A DNA stretch of 64,000 nucleotides from Rhodothermales bacterium (GCA_041391505.1 JAWKNW010000006.1:124001-188000); one strand, 5' to 3'; shown: positions 50,642-59,811, counted from the stretch's first letter. Numbers and translations are program-made. The notes: generated from the sequence alone by a model not told the origin.

Positions 50642-52066
50642 ATGGATCTGGCACTCGAAATACTTTCAACACTATTCTGGGTGTTGCTCGCCATCACCAT
50701 CCTCGTGTTCGTACACGAGATGGGCCATTTTCTCACCGCGAAATGGTTCAAGATGCGGGTCGACAAGTTTTCCGTCGGTTTTCCTCCGAGGATCTTCAGC
50801 AAGACCGTGGGCGAGACGGAATATGTGCTCGGGGCGACGCCGCTGGGCGGCTATGTCAAGATCGCCGGCATGGTGGATGAGAGTATGGATACCGAGTTCA
50901 TCAACTCGGAGCCGCAGCCCTGGGAGTTTCGCTCCAAGCCCGTCTGGCAGCGCATCGTGGTCATCACGGCCGGCGTCATCTTCAACGTCATTCTCGCAGT
51001 CATCATCTTCTCCGGGCTCAAATACGTCTATGGCGAGCCCTACATTCCGGCCGATCGCGTCCAGCAGGTGTATGTGAAAGACAGCTCGCTGGCGTACCAG
51101 ATGGGGCTTCGGACGGGCGACCGCGTCGTCAATGTAAGCGGCAAGCCGCTGGAGCGGTTCAACGAGATCGAGTCGATCGAATCCATCCTGGCCGACCCGA
51201 TGACCGTTACCGTCGTTCGCCATGGCGAGGAGATGACGTTCAAGGGGCCGGATGACATCATGACGCAGCTGGGTCGTTCCGGCAAGTCCAGCTTCGGGAT
51301 CGACATCATGCCGGCCATCATCGGCGGCGTGGCGTCCGACTGGTCGGCCGATCAGGCCGGCCTGCAGGCGATCGATCGCATCGTGTCGATCGGGGGGACG
51401 GATATCCACTTCTGGGCGCAGATGACCGAACTGATCCAGACTTCGAACGGCGAACCGATCGCCGTCGTGTGGTCGCGCCCGGATTCGCTGTTCGATGAAA
51501 ACGCCGTGGTGCCGGCGGGCACCACGCTCCTGCGCCATGAAAACGGTTTCCGGTACTACGAGGCGCAGATCACGCCGCGTCTCGATGAGAGCGACGGCAA
51601 ATACAAGTTCGGGGTGCTCACGCCGGATTACGCGGTCATCGCCCAGTCGTACGGGGAGGTCTACGAGCATTACAACCTGGCCGGCGCCGTGGGCGCCGGG
51701 ATGCGCGAGACGTGGATCAACGCCAGCGCCATCGTCACGAGCCTCAAACGGGTGTTCACCGGGCGCGAGAACCTGCGGGAGAATCTGGGAGGGCCGGTCA
51801 TGGTCGCCCGGGTGACCAAGCAGGCGGCCGAGGCCGGCGCGTATTATTTCTGGAAGATCGTGGCGGTGCTGTCGATCACGCTGGCCATCATGAACATCCT
51901 GCCGATTCCGGTACTCGACGGCGGCCATCTCGTCTTTTTGATCTACGAAGGCATTACGCGGCGCGAGCCTTCCATCAAGGTGCGGATGTGGCTGCAGCAG
52001 ATCGGGATGATCCTGTTGCTGGTGTTCATGACATTCCTCGTATTCAACGATATCCTCCGGCTTTGA
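50642..52066 (+). CDS. rseP: RIP zinc metalloprotease RseP (site-2 protease)
   Basis: Intramembrane protease that cleaves anti-sigma factors and leftover signal peptides. From ATG 50642 it has 474 aa: first TM helix with HEMGH zinc motif (about 22-26), FPPRIFSKTVGETEYVLGAT, PDZ domains in the periplasmic middle (YQMGLRTGDRVVNVSG and a second one near 230), and the last TM region with NILPIPVLDGGHLVFL, which supplies the third ligand. A GGGAG box lies 6 bases before 50642; a TTG 12 bases earlier was rejected. Part of the dxr-rseP-uppS-bamA run. Confidence 0.96.
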   Translation: MDLALEILSTLFWVLLAITILVFVHEMGHFLTAKWFKMRVDKFSVGFPPRIFSKTVGETEYVLGATPLGGYVKIAGMVDESMDTEFINSEPQPWEFRSKPVWQRIVVITAGVIFNVILAVIIFSGLKYVYGEPYIPADRVQQVYVKDSSLAYQMGLRTGDRVVNVSGKPLERFNEIESIESILADPMTVTVVRHGEEMTFKGPDDIMTQLGRSGKSSFGIDIMPAIIGGVASDWSADQAGLQAIDRIVSIGGTDIHFWAQMTELIQTSNGEPIAVVWSRPDSLFDENAVVPAGTTLLRHENGFRYYEAQITPRLDESDGKYKFGVLTPDYAVIAQSYGEVYEHYNLAGAVGAGMRETWINASAIVTSLKRVFTGRENLRENLGGPVMVARVTKQAAEAGAYYFWKIVAVLSITLAIMNILPIPVLDGGHLVFLIYEGITRREPSIKVRMWLQQIGMILLLVFMTFLVFNDILRL

Positions 52067-52138
52067 CCGGGCGGAAAACGTGGATGCAGGGCCTGGCAAC
52101 GCCGGCCGGCGCACAGGTATCAGAAATGGAATCCTCGC

Positions 52139-52918
52139 GTGCAGTTTAAACCCCCTCTCGTGGAAGGCGTACCCACCTCCGATGCCGCACAGCAGGCGGC
52201 GCTCAAGGCGCAGGGATCGATTCCCCGCCACGTTGCCATCATCATGGACGGCAACGGCCGCTGGGCCAAGACCCGCGGCAAGATCCGGGTTACCGGCCAC
52301 TATGAAGGCGTCGAATCCGTGCGGGACATCACCGAAGCCTGCGCGCAGCTCGGGGTAGAATTTCTTACCCTCTACGCGTTCAGCACCGAGAACTGGAATC
52401 GACCGCCGAGCGAGGTCGATGCCCTGATGACACTCCTGATTCACACCATCCGGCGGGAGCAAAAAACGCTGCTGGACAGCAAGGTGCTGCTGCGCGCCAT
52501 CGGCGATATCGACGCGCTCCCCGAGGCCTGCCGCAACGTGCTCGAGGAGTCCGACAAGGAGAATCCGGCGGACTACCGCATGATCCTCACCCTGGCCCTG
52601 TCCTACAGCGGCCGCTGGGATATCCTGCACGCCACCCGCGAACTGGCTCGCCAGGCCCGCGAAGGACGTCTAGACCCCGACGCGATCGACGACGCCCTGT
52701 TCAGCGCCCAGCTCAGCACGAAGAACTATCCCGACCCGGATCTGCTGATCCGCACCGGCGGGGAGCTTCGCGTCTCCAACTTTCTGTTGTGGCAGATTGC
52801 CTATTCGGAGATGTATCTGACGGAAACGTTCTGGCCCGACTTCCGCCGGCCCCACCTGTACGAGGCCATCGCCAGTTATCAGCAGCGGGATCGCCGTTTC
52901 GGACGCGTTACTTCGTGA
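52139..52918 (+). CDS. uppS: Di-trans,poly-cis-undecaprenyl diphosphate synthase
   Basis: Makes undecaprenyl diphosphate, the lipid carrier for peptidoglycan and O-antigen. It has 259 aa. Signature motifs: HVAIIMDGNGRWAKTRG (pyrophosphate/Mg2+ site), TLYAFSTENWNRPPSEV, and LLIRTGGELRVSNFLLWQIA with YSEMYLTETFWPDF. Start is GTG 52139; no ATG is available in frame before the fold. It lies 72 bases after rseP and 142 bases before bamA. Confidence 0.96.
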   Translation: MQFKPPLVEGVPTSDAAQQAALKAQGSIPRHVAIIMDGNGRWAKTRGKIRVTGHYEGVESVRDITEACAQLGVEFLTLYAFSTENWNRPPSEVDALMTLLIHTIRREQKTLLDSKVLLRAIGDIDALPEACRNVLEESDKENPADYRMILTLALSYSGRWDILHATRELARQAREGRLDPDAIDDALFSAQLSTKNYPDPDLLIRTGGELRVSNFLLWQIAYSEMYLTETFWPDFRRPHLYEAIASYQQRDRRFGRVTS

Positions 52919-52933
52919 ACCCTGCAATAATCT

Positions 52934-52947
52934 CGCAGGCGCCTGCG
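52934..52947. repeat. 14-bp perfect palindrome between uppS and bamA
   Basis: CGCAGGCGCCTGCG lies 16 bases after the uppS stop. It could be a hairpin that attenuates read-through or an operator; there is no T-run. The same gap has TAGTCTAAT 35 to 45 bases before the bamA ATG as a weak promoter candidate. Confidence 0.55.
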
Positions 52948-53060
52948 TTCTGACGTTGTGGGCCCCCCGGCGCGGTCGAAACCAAGCCACCAGACGCCTA
53001 GTCTAATAGGCCCACCAAAAAAATGACCCGCCCATCCGTTCGTAAAGGTACTTGTCTACC

Positions 53061-55553
53061 ATGAAAGTATTCTCCGTAGCAGGCCTGTTTGCCGTCTGCC
53101 TGTACGTCTCGCCAGTCGCCGCCCAGATACCAGGCGGAGGCTTGCCGGCCGGCAGCGAAGCATGGTTCGCGCAGGCGCCGACCGAGATCAAGATCGCCGG
53201 CGTCACGGTGGAAGGTGTGGAAGGCCAGAATATCGCCTCCTTCATCGTCCAGACGAGCGGCCTCCAGGTCGGCCAGACGGTGACGCTGCCCCTGGATCCG
53301 AGCTTCGGCGAGGCCATCCGGTCCATTTTTCGCCTCGGCAACTACAGCGACGTCAAGATTCTCGAGGAGAAGCGGGATGCCGAAGGGGTTTATCTCAAGA
53401 TCCACGTGACCTCGGTGCCGCGACTGGGTGAATACAAGTTCGAGGGCGTGCGCAAGAGCCAGCGCAACGACCTGAAGGAAAAGGCGCCGCTGCTCAGCCG
53501 CACGCCGCTCCGCCAGGGAGACATCGAGCGGACCATTCAGGTCATCAAGGACTTTTACCGGGACGCCGGCCGGCCCCTGGCCACCGTCGAGGTCGAACGC
53601 ATCGACCAGCCGGACAATACGGTCGACCTGACCTTCCATGTGGATCGCGGGCCCATCGTCGAGGTCGAGGAAATACGTCTCGCCGGCAACGAGATGGTGG
53701 ATTCGAAGAAGATTCTCAAGAAGCTCGATACCAAGGAAGATCACTGGTGGCGCTTCTGGAAGAAGTCCAAGTTCGACCGGAAGAAATACGAGGAAGACCT
53801 CCAGAAAGCCGTCGCGGTGCTCAACGAGCGGGGCCATTTCGACGCGCGCGTCGTGCGGGACAGCGTCTATCTGAAGCAGGAAGACGGCAAGGCCGGCATG
53901 GTCGTGGAAATCGACCTGCACGAAGGGCCGCAGTACCACATCCGGTCGGTGGACTGGGAAGGCAACACGGTCTACACCGACGAGCAGCTGTCGCAGTCGC
54001 TGGACATCACCGCCGGCGATGTCTACAACAGCAAGAAGCTGGAGCAGAACCTCTACGCGAACAAGCAAAGCTCGGACGTATCGAGCATCTACATGAACCG
54101 GGGCTACATGACGTTTGGCGTCAGGCCCACGATTCGCATCGTCGAGGGCGATTCGCTCGACATGAGCTTTGACATCTCCGAGGGGGATATCTTCGAATTC
54201 GGGAATATCGAGATCGCCGGCAACGACAAGACAAAGGATCACGTGATCCGGCGCGAGCTCTATACGATCCCGGGGCAGACCTTCAGCCGCGACGCGATCC
54301 AGGAGTCGATCCGCCGGCTCATGCAGCTCAACTACTTCAGCCAGGAGTCGCTCGGCAAGGGGCCGGGCATCGATGTCGACGAACAGAACAAGGTGGTCGA
54401 CCTCAGCTACTCGCTCGAAGAGACCGGCAGCGACCAGCTACAGCTTTCGGGCACCTGGGGCAGCTTCGGCCTGGTGCTGAGCCTCGGCTTCGAGTTCAAC
54501 AACTTCTCGGCGCAGAACTTCTTCAAGAAGGGCGCCTGGCGGCCGCTGCCTTCGGGCGACGGCCAGCGCCTCTCGCTCGGCATCCAGACGAACGGGCGCT
54601 ATTACCAGAATTATTCGGTGGGCTATACCGAGCCGTGGTTCCGCGGCAAGCCGACCCCCGTGGGCTTCTCGGTCTCGTACTCGCGGATCGGGCAGAACCC
54701 CTTCTTCGCCATCACGAACGGCGCGCTCTCGACGGCGACCGGGCGGGTGTTTTACGAGAAACGCCTGAAGTGGCCGGACGACAAGTTCAGCTACCTCAGC
54801 GGCATCCAGTATCAGTACACGAACAACGACAGCCTGTATGCGTCGCTCCCGCAGGGCGTCAGCCAGGAAGTGTCGCTGCAGCAGGCGATCTCGCGAAACT
54901 CGACCGACAATCCGCTCTTTCCGTCGCGCGGTTCGACGTTCCGCCTGTCGCTCGATGTGGCGCCGCCCGTGGGGAATTTCATCCAGTACCACAAATGGCG
55001 CTTACAGAACGGCTGGCACGTGCCGATTCTACCCAAGCTCACCCTGAGCGTGACCAGCGATTTCGGGTACGTCGGATCGCTTACCGGCGAAGATGTCCGC
55101 TTCCAGCGCTTCGTCGTGGGCGGATCGCCGTTCGACACCCAGGGTACGTTCAACCGGTTCTTCTTTGCGACGGACATCGTGTACATGCGCGGCTATCCGT
55201 CGGGCGCGCTCGGTCCGCGTGTGAACAACGAGCCGATCGGCGGCCGCATCCTCAACAAGTTCACCTCGGAGCTGCGCTGGATGGCCATCCAGTCGGAGCA
55301 ATTGCAGGCCGCACCGTACCTGTTCATGGACGGGGCGAACACCTGGAACGATTTCAAGTCGTATAACCCGGCAGAACTCTACCGTTCCGCCGGCGTAGGT
55401 ATGCGGTTCTTCCTGCCGATTCTCGGGATGCTCGAACTGGCGTACGGCTACAACTTCGACGAATTCCAGCCGACCTCGCTGTCCAGAACCAACCACGACG
55501 GCACGCGCCAGTGGCTGTTCCAGTTTACGATCGGCCAGGGATTCAATCAGTAA
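53061..55553 (+). CDS. bamA: Outer-membrane protein assembly factor BamA (Omp85)
   Basis: Central protein of the outer-membrane insertion machine. From ATG 53061 it has 830 aa: signal peptide (VFSVAGLFAVCLYVSPVAAQ), five POTRA domains (about 45-430, with repeats such as IKIAGVTVEGVEG and FEFGNIEIAGNDKTKDHVIR), and a 16-strand barrel (about 460-830) with the conserved loop-6 motif region VYMRGYPSGALGPR (VRGF/Y-like). The last residues are QFTIGQGFNQ, so the C-terminal aromatic is not final. Co-directional with two ompH genes that make its periplasmic chaperones. Confidence 0.96.
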   Translation: MKVFSVAGLFAVCLYVSPVAAQIPGGGLPAGSEAWFAQAPTEIKIAGVTVEGVEGQNIASFIVQTSGLQVGQTVTLPLDPSFGEAIRSIFRLGNYSDVKILEEKRDAEGVYLKIHVTSVPRLGEYKFEGVRKSQRNDLKEKAPLLSRTPLRQGDIERTIQVIKDFYRDAGRPLATVEVERIDQPDNTVDLTFHVDRGPIVEVEEIRLAGNEMVDSKKILKKLDTKEDHWWRFWKKSKFDRKKYEEDLQKAVAVLNERGHFDARVVRDSVYLKQEDGKAGMVVEIDLHEGPQYHIRSVDWEGNTVYTDEQLSQSLDITAGDVYNSKKLEQNLYANKQSSDVSSIYMNRGYMTFGVRPTIRIVEGDSLDMSFDISEGDIFEFGNIEIAGNDKTKDHVIRRELYTIPGQTFSRDAIQESIRRLMQLNYFSQESLGKGPGIDVDEQNKVVDLSYSLEETGSDQLQLSGTWGSFGLVLSLGFEFNNFSAQNFFKKGAWRPLPSGDGQRLSLGIQTNGRYYQNYSVGYTEPWFRGKPTPVGFSVSYSRIGQNPFFAITNGALSTATGRVFYEKRLKWPDDKFSYLSGIQYQYTNNDSLYASLPQGVSQEVSLQQAISRNSTDNPLFPSRGSTFRLSLDVAPPVGNFIQYHKWRLQNGWHVPILPKLTLSVTSDFGYVGSLTGEDVRFQRFVVGGSPFDTQGTFNRFFFATDIVYMRGYPSGALGPRVNNEPIGGRILNKFTSELRWMAIQSEQLQAAPYLFMDGANTWNDFKSYNPAELYRSAGVGMRFFLPILGMLELAYGYNFDEFQPTSLSRTNHDGTRQWLFQFTIGQGFNQ

Positions 55554-55572
55554 CCGACATCGCCTGATCAGC

Positions 55573-56163
55573 ATGCGTGTTTTCCCAACCTACATCCAGG
55601 CCCTCCTGCGCCGGCCCCGGGCCGCCGCTCTCATCGCCGCCCTGCTCGTGGCGTCGGCCGGCGTTGCGCCGTCCGCCGTGGCGCAGCAGAAGATCGGGTA
55701 TGTCGATTCCGACTATATTCTGAGCAAAATCCCCGAGTTCGCCACGATCCAGCAGAACCTGGATCGCCAGAGCCAGGAGTGGGAGAAGGAGCTCGAGGAG
55801 AATCAGAAGAACGTCGATGAGATGTTTCGCGAATACCAGGCGCGCGAGCTGCTCTATACAAACGAGGAGCGCAAGCGCAAACGCGATGAAATCATGCAGG
55901 CGGAGCAGGACATGGAGCGGCTCCGCATGCGCTACTTCGGCCCGGAAGGCGAACTCTACACCCAGCAGGACAATCTGATGCGTCCGCTGCAGGAGCGGGT
56001 GCTCGAAGCGATCGAGAAGGTCGCGGCCGAAGACGGATTTGATTACATTTTTGACAAAAGCGGGGATTTTCTCTTTCTTTTCGCTCGCGAGCAGCATAAC
56101 CTCAGCGACCGCGTGCTGGAAGAACTGGGGATCGACCTCGAAGCGCCCGGCGCCCGGCGATGA
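55573..56163 (+). CDS. Skp/OmpH-like periplasmic chaperone, copy 1
   Basis: Chaperone for unfolded outer-membrane proteins, 196 aa. Signal peptide (AAALIAALLVASAGVAPSAVAQ), then KIGYVDSDYILSKIPEF, the OmpH signature, a long coiled coil (LDRQSQEWEKELEENQKNVD; RKRKRDEIMQAEQDMERLRM) and a C-terminal VLEAIEKVAAEDGFDYIFDK segment. It lies 19 bases after bamA and overlaps copy 2's upstream frame. Probable trimer with tentacle-like arms. Confidence 0.93.
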   Translation: MRVFPTYIQALLRRPRAAALIAALLVASAGVAPSAVAQQKIGYVDSDYILSKIPEFATIQQNLDRQSQEWEKELEENQKNVDEMFREYQARELLYTNEERKRKRDEIMQAEQDMERLRMRYFGPEGELYTQQDNLMRPLQERVLEAIEKVAAEDGFDYIFDKSGDFLFLFAREQHNLSDRVLEELGIDLEAPGARR

Positions 56164-56216
56164 CGCCGGCTCGATACGGACCCACACACCGAACCACCAA
56201 CCAACCTCTTGCTAGA

Positions 56217-56798
56217 ATGCGCACTACGTTTCTTTCAGCGTTTTTCCTGTTCACGGTAGCTTTTTCGCCTGCCACTACTTCCCAGCAGGCGGCGCAAGCG
56301 CAGACGCTGAAAGTGGGGTATACGGATCACGAAGTGATCATTGCGAACATGCCGGCGTACGTTCAGATTCAGGGCCGTCTGCAGGCCGAGTACCAGGGCG
56401 GACAGGAAGCGCTTCAATCCCTCGCGGCGGATTTCCAGAGCGAGGTCGAGAAGTACCAGAAGCAGCAGCCGCTGCTCTCCGCCGAGAAGCGTGCGGAACG
56501 CGAGAATGAACTGGCTGCACGGCAGAAGGAGATCCAGGATGCCGCCGGCCGCAAGGATCAGGAACTGGGTCAGCTCGAAGCCGACCTGATGCAGCCGATC
56601 CTCAAGCAGGTTCAGGATGCCATCGACGCCGTGGCCAAGGAAAAGAGCCTGGACCTCGTGCTGCGCTATCAGATCGGCGGCGGCCAGCCGGTGCTGCTGT
56701 ACGCCAATCCGGATCGCGTGGTCGACATCACCCTCGATGTGGCCAAGCGCCTCGGCATCGACGTGAGCGAAGCCGAAGCCGCCAACGCCTCCAACTGA
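56217..56798 (+). CDS. Skp/OmpH-like periplasmic chaperone, copy 2
   Basis: Second OmpH-family protein, 193 aa from ATG 56217. Signal peptide (FLSAFFLFTVAFSPATTS), KVGYTDHEVIIANMPAYVQI signature, shorter coiled coil (QKEIQDAAGRKDQELGQLE) and IDAVAKEKSLDLVLRYQIGG near the end. Differs from copy 1 in length and charge, so it may serve other clients. An earlier in-frame start at 56160 would overlap copy 1's stop and add a polar leader; I prefer 56217 because of the signal peptide. Followed by a strong terminator. Confidence 0.92.
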   Translation: MRTTFLSAFFLFTVAFSPATTSQQAAQAQTLKVGYTDHEVIIANMPAYVQIQGRLQAEYQGGQEALQSLAADFQSEVEKYQKQQPLLSAEKRAERENELAARQKEIQDAAGRKDQELGQLEADLMQPILKQVQDAIDAVAKEKSLDLVLRYQIGGGQPVLLYANPDRVVDITLDVAKRLGIDVSEAEAANASN

Positions 56799-56818
56799 GG
56801 CCTGTCATCTTGGTTAAA

Positions 56819-56852
56819 AGGGCGCCGGCCATCGAGGTTGGCGCCCTTTTTC
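56819..56852 (+). terminator. Rho-independent terminator after the ompH pair
   Basis: AGGGCGCC and GGCGCCCT form an 8-bp stem followed by TTTTT; it closes the dxr-to-ompH run. Confidence 0.95.
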
Positions 56853-56865
56853 CGTTCTGTTCGCC

Positions 56866-56890
56866 CCCGGCGTCTGCCGGGGCGTATATT
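56866..56890 (+). promoter_or_regulatory. Hairpin and TATATT box before panB
   Basis: CCCCGGC/GCCGGGG hairpin (4-base loop) lies directly before GTATATT, a possible -10 element 45 bases before the panB ATG. No clear -35. It may be an operator or simply part of the terminator region. Confidence 0.3.
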
Positions 56891-56934
56891 GTTGCGCTTC
56901 CTAACCTTGCCGGCCAGGCCGGAACGATGACCTC

Positions 56935-57768
56935 ATGAGCACGGAGACGGTACCGCTCAAGCCGCTGAACGCCCGAAGGGTGACGACGCAGACCCTCCAG
57001 GAGATGCGCGTCGGAAATATCCCGATCGCCATGCTGACGGCCTACGATTACACCTCGGCGAGGCTGCTCGATCAGGGCGGTGCGGATGCGCTGCTGGTGG
57101 GCGACTCCGCCTCGAACGTCATGGCCGGCCACGAGACGACGCTGCCCATCACCCTCGATCAGATGATCTACCACGCCCAGTGCGTCGTGCGCGGCGTGGA
57201 GCGCGTGCTGGTGGTGGTCGATCTCCCGTTCGGCTCGTACCAGGGCAACGAAAAGAAAGCGCTGCAGTCGGCCATCCGCGTCATGAAGGAGTCCGGCGCG
57301 CACGCCGTGAAGCTGGAGGGCGGCGAGGCCGTCGCGCCGACGATCAAACGCATCATCCGCGCCGGCATCCCGGTGATGGGGCACCTCGGCCTGACGCCGC
57401 AGAGTATCTACCAGTTTGGGACCTACAAGGCCCGGGCGCGCGAAAAGGAGGAGGCGGATAAGCTGCGCCACGACGCCCTCCTGCTGCAGGATGTCGGCTG
57501 CTTCGCCATCGTGCTGGAGAAGATTCCGGCCGACCTCGCCGGCGAAGTCACCGCCTCCCTCCGGATCCCGACGATCGGCATCGGCGCGGGCCCGCAGTGC
57601 AGCGGGCAGGTGCTCGTCACACACGACATGCTCGGGCTCACCACCGATTTTAATCCCCGGTTCGTGCGGCGCTATGCGGAGATGGGTTCGATGTTTACCG
57701 GGGCCGTCAAGGCCTATGTCGATGACGTCCGCGCCCGCAAGTTTCCCGACGCCTCGGAGAGCTATTGA
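56935..57768 (+). CDS. panB: 3-methyl-2-oxobutanoate hydroxymethyltransferase
   Basis: First committed step of pantothenate (CoA) synthesis: transfers a hydroxymethyl group from methylene-tetrahydrofolate to alpha-ketoisovalerate. It has 277 aa. Conserved: MLTAYDYTSARLLDQGGADA, LLVGDSASNVMAGHETTLPI (Mg2+ site), VVVDLPFGSYQ, HAVKLEGGEAVAPTIKR, PVMGHLGLTPQSIYQFG and IPTIGIGAGPQCSGQVLVTHD. No panC or panD is adjacent. Independent transcript after a terminator. Confidence 0.97.
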   Translation: MSTETVPLKPLNARRVTTQTLQEMRVGNIPIAMLTAYDYTSARLLDQGGADALLVGDSASNVMAGHETTLPITLDQMIYHAQCVVRGVERVLVVVDLPFGSYQGNEKKALQSAIRVMKESGAHAVKLEGGEAVAPTIKRIIRAGIPVMGHLGLTPQSIYQFGTYKARAREKEEADKLRHDALLLQDVGCFAIVLEKIPADLAGEVTASLRIPTIGIGAGPQCSGQVLVTHDMLGLTTDFNPRFVRRYAEMGSMFTGAVKAYVDDVRARKFPDASESY

Positions 57769-57810
57769 GGTTCGAGGCTCAGGGTTTGAGGATCAAGGGT
57801 TTTACAGGTT
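57767..57810. repeat. Intergenic AGGTTC/AGGGTTT word repeat
   Basis: Runs of imperfect words (GAGGTTCGAGGCTCAGGG, then AGGGTTTGAGGATCAAGG) just after the panB stop. 57781-57798 matches 36065-36082 at 16 of 18 bases. Confidence 0.7.
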
Positions 57811-57846
57811 GTGCTTGACAGGGTCACGAATTCGGAACGGGGAATA

Positions 57847-58635
57847 GTGGAAACGAACACGGATGGCGGCGGGCCGCTAATACTGATTACAAACGACGAT
57901 GGGATCGACGCACACGGCATCCGGGTGCTGACTTCGTCCCTCAACGGGTTGGGGACGCGGTATGTCGTTGCGCCGCGGGAAGAGCAGAGCGGCGTATCGC
58001 ACGCCATCACCATACGCCAGCCGGTTCGCATCGTGCAGCGGGACGGCGGCGTGTTCGGGGAGGGGGTGGAGGCCTACGCCGTCACGGGCACGCCGGCGGA
58101 TTGCGTCAAGATGGCCATCGATCACATCCTGCCCCGGAAACCGGACCTCGTGGTGAGCGGCATCAACCAGGGGCCGAATGCCGCCGTGAACATCCTGTAT
58201 TCAGGCACCGTCAGCGCGGCGCTTGAAGCCTCGGTGATGGGGCTCGATGCGATCGCTTTTTCCCTCAACGCGTGGACGGGGGGCGACTTCGAGTCGGCCG
58301 GCGCCTACGCGCGCCGCATCGTGGAAACGGCGCTCCAGCGCAAACTGCCATCGGGGGTTCTCCTCAACGTGAACGTCCCGAACCTGCCCTATAACGAGAT
58401 CAAGGGCATCGCCATCACGGCGCAGGCCAAATCGCGCTGGGAGGACTCGTTTGTCGAACACCGTGACCCGTTCGACCGGCCGTATTACTGGATCGCCGGC
58501 AACTTCGTCAACCTGGACACTGGCGATCACACGGATCTGGCGGCGCTGGAAGCCGGCTATGTCTCGGTGACGCCGGTGCATTCGGATCTGACGGCGTACG
58601 AGTTCGTGGATCATTTGAAGGGTTGGGGGATGTGA
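57847..58635 (+). CDS. surE: 5'/3'-nucleotidase SurE
   Basis: Metal-dependent phosphatase of nucleoside 5'- and 3'-monophosphates. From GTG 57847 it has 262 aa; a GTG at 57811 would add 12 residues, but 57847 has GGGGAA just upstream. Conserved: LILITNDDGIDAHGIRVLTS (metal Asp-Asp), VVAPREEQSGVSHAIT, AVTGTPADCVKMAID and VVSGINQGPNAAVNILYSGT. C-terminal part includes DHTDLAALEAGYVSVTPVHS. In many genomes surE is linked to stationary-phase survival; no such partner is seen here. Confidence 0.95.
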   Translation: METNTDGGGPLILITNDDGIDAHGIRVLTSSLNGLGTRYVVAPREEQSGVSHAITIRQPVRIVQRDGGVFGEGVEAYAVTGTPADCVKMAIDHILPRKPDLVVSGINQGPNAAVNILYSGTVSAALEASVMGLDAIAFSLNAWTGGDFESAGAYARRIVETALQRKLPSGVLLNVNVPNLPYNEIKGIAITAQAKSRWEDSFVEHRDPFDRPYYWIAGNFVNLDTGDHTDLAALEAGYVSVTPVHSDLTAYEFVDHLKGWGM

Positions 58636-58702
58636 ACCCGAATAACCCGTTCAGACAGGCATTACGCTACGCGACATGCCGCACGGTAGCGAAGCGTCAT
58701 TT

Positions 58703-58780
58703 GGATACGGGATACACGATGCAGGATAATTACTGAAAACCGGTGCCTTTGATCGGCGATCCGGCATCCGGCATCGGATG
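58703..58780. repeat. Intergenic GGATAC/GGATGC word repeat
   Basis: GGATACGGGATACACGATGC from 58703 on and, downstream, CCGGCATCCGGCATCGGATG (58761-58780) form an imperfect word palindrome of the type at 38424 and 44777, in the gap between surE and the DUF2059 gene. Confidence 0.6.
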
Positions 58781-58836
58781 CGCGACGCGCCGCGGGTCTA
58801 AAAAAAATCAGTTACCAAGGATCAGCTCTCATAGAT

Positions 58837-59751
58837 ATGAAATCACGTTTCGCTTCTTTTCTGGCGTTTCTGAGCCTGACGGTCGTAGGCCAGGTGTACG
58901 CGCAGGCCCCCAGTGCGCACAAGCAGGCCGCGCTCGACTTGCTCGAGGTCAGTCAGGCCGAAAAAAACATCGACGAGGCCATCGAGATGATGCTCTCCGT
59001 CCAGCTCGAGCAAAACCCGATGATGTCGCAGTTCGAGGACATCCTGCGCGATTACATCACCAAATACATGGCATGGGACGGTCTGGTCGACGAATACGCC
59101 CAGATCTACATGGACGCGTTCACCGAGGCGGAGTTGAGGGACATCATCGCCTATTATCGCACCGAGACCGGTCAGAAGGCGGTCACCCTGATGCCCACGA
59201 TCATGCAGCAGGGCGCCATGATCGGGCAGCGCAAGATGATGGAGCACCAGGATGAACTCGAGGCCAGCATCATGGAGCGGTTCGAGCAGCTCAGCGCCGA
59301 AATGGGTGAGGATGCGTTTGGCGACGGCGGTTTCACCCAGCAAGAAATGCTGGCGGTGGATTCGACCGGGAGCATCTTCCGGGTCGCGCATCTCTGGCCC
59401 GAGGATACCGTGGCGCTGGACCAGCCCATCCGCGAGGTAAGCCCGCTCGTCTTTCGCCTCTCGGACGGCATCTTTCAGGTAAAGCCCGAGTTTTTCGGCG
59501 AAGCGCAGGCCATCACGCTCTTCACCGACGCGGAAGGCCGTATCCGGGAGATGCGGTTCGACTACGATTCGAGCTACGTGTTCGACGAGATGAAGGTCCG
59601 CTACGAGACCCTGTTCGGCATGCCGGCCATCTTCATCGAGGGCGCTTCATCGGACCTGATCTACTGGGAGGATGGCGCCACGCGGTTCGAGATCGTGCTG
59701 GATCGATCGCTCGGCGAAGGATCGATTCACGCGTCGCTGCGGAATCGGTAG
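58837..59751 (+). CDS. DUF2059 secreted protein
   Basis: Exported protein of 304 aa. Signal peptide (FASFLAFLSLTVVGQVYA), then a helical DUF2059 domain (about 25-125): AALDLLEVSQAEKNIDEAIE, DILRDYITKYMAWDGLVDEY and AFTEAELRDIIAYYRTETGQKA (quoted in part). The C-terminal half (about 165-304) is beta-rich and unrelated to anything I recognise (FRLSDGIFQVKPEF; LFTDAEGRIREMRFDYDSSY). Function unknown. Ends before an intergenic inverted-repeat element and the converging argH. Confidence 0.82.
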   Translation: MKSRFASFLAFLSLTVVGQVYAQAPSAHKQAALDLLEVSQAEKNIDEAIEMMLSVQLEQNPMMSQFEDILRDYITKYMAWDGLVDEYAQIYMDAFTEAELRDIIAYYRTETGQKAVTLMPTIMQQGAMIGQRKMMEHQDELEASIMERFEQLSAEMGEDAFGDGGFTQQEMLAVDSTGSIFRVAHLWPEDTVALDQPIREVSPLVFRLSDGIFQVKPEFFGEAQAITLFTDAEGRIREMRFDYDSSYVFDEMKVRYETLFGMPAIFIEGASSDLIYWEDGATRFEIVLDRSLGEGSIHASLRNR

Positions 59752-59811
59752 GGAGTGGAGGACTGCGCGTCCAACCATGGGAATGGCGGCACGTGGTACG
59801 GGAGAGATGGC

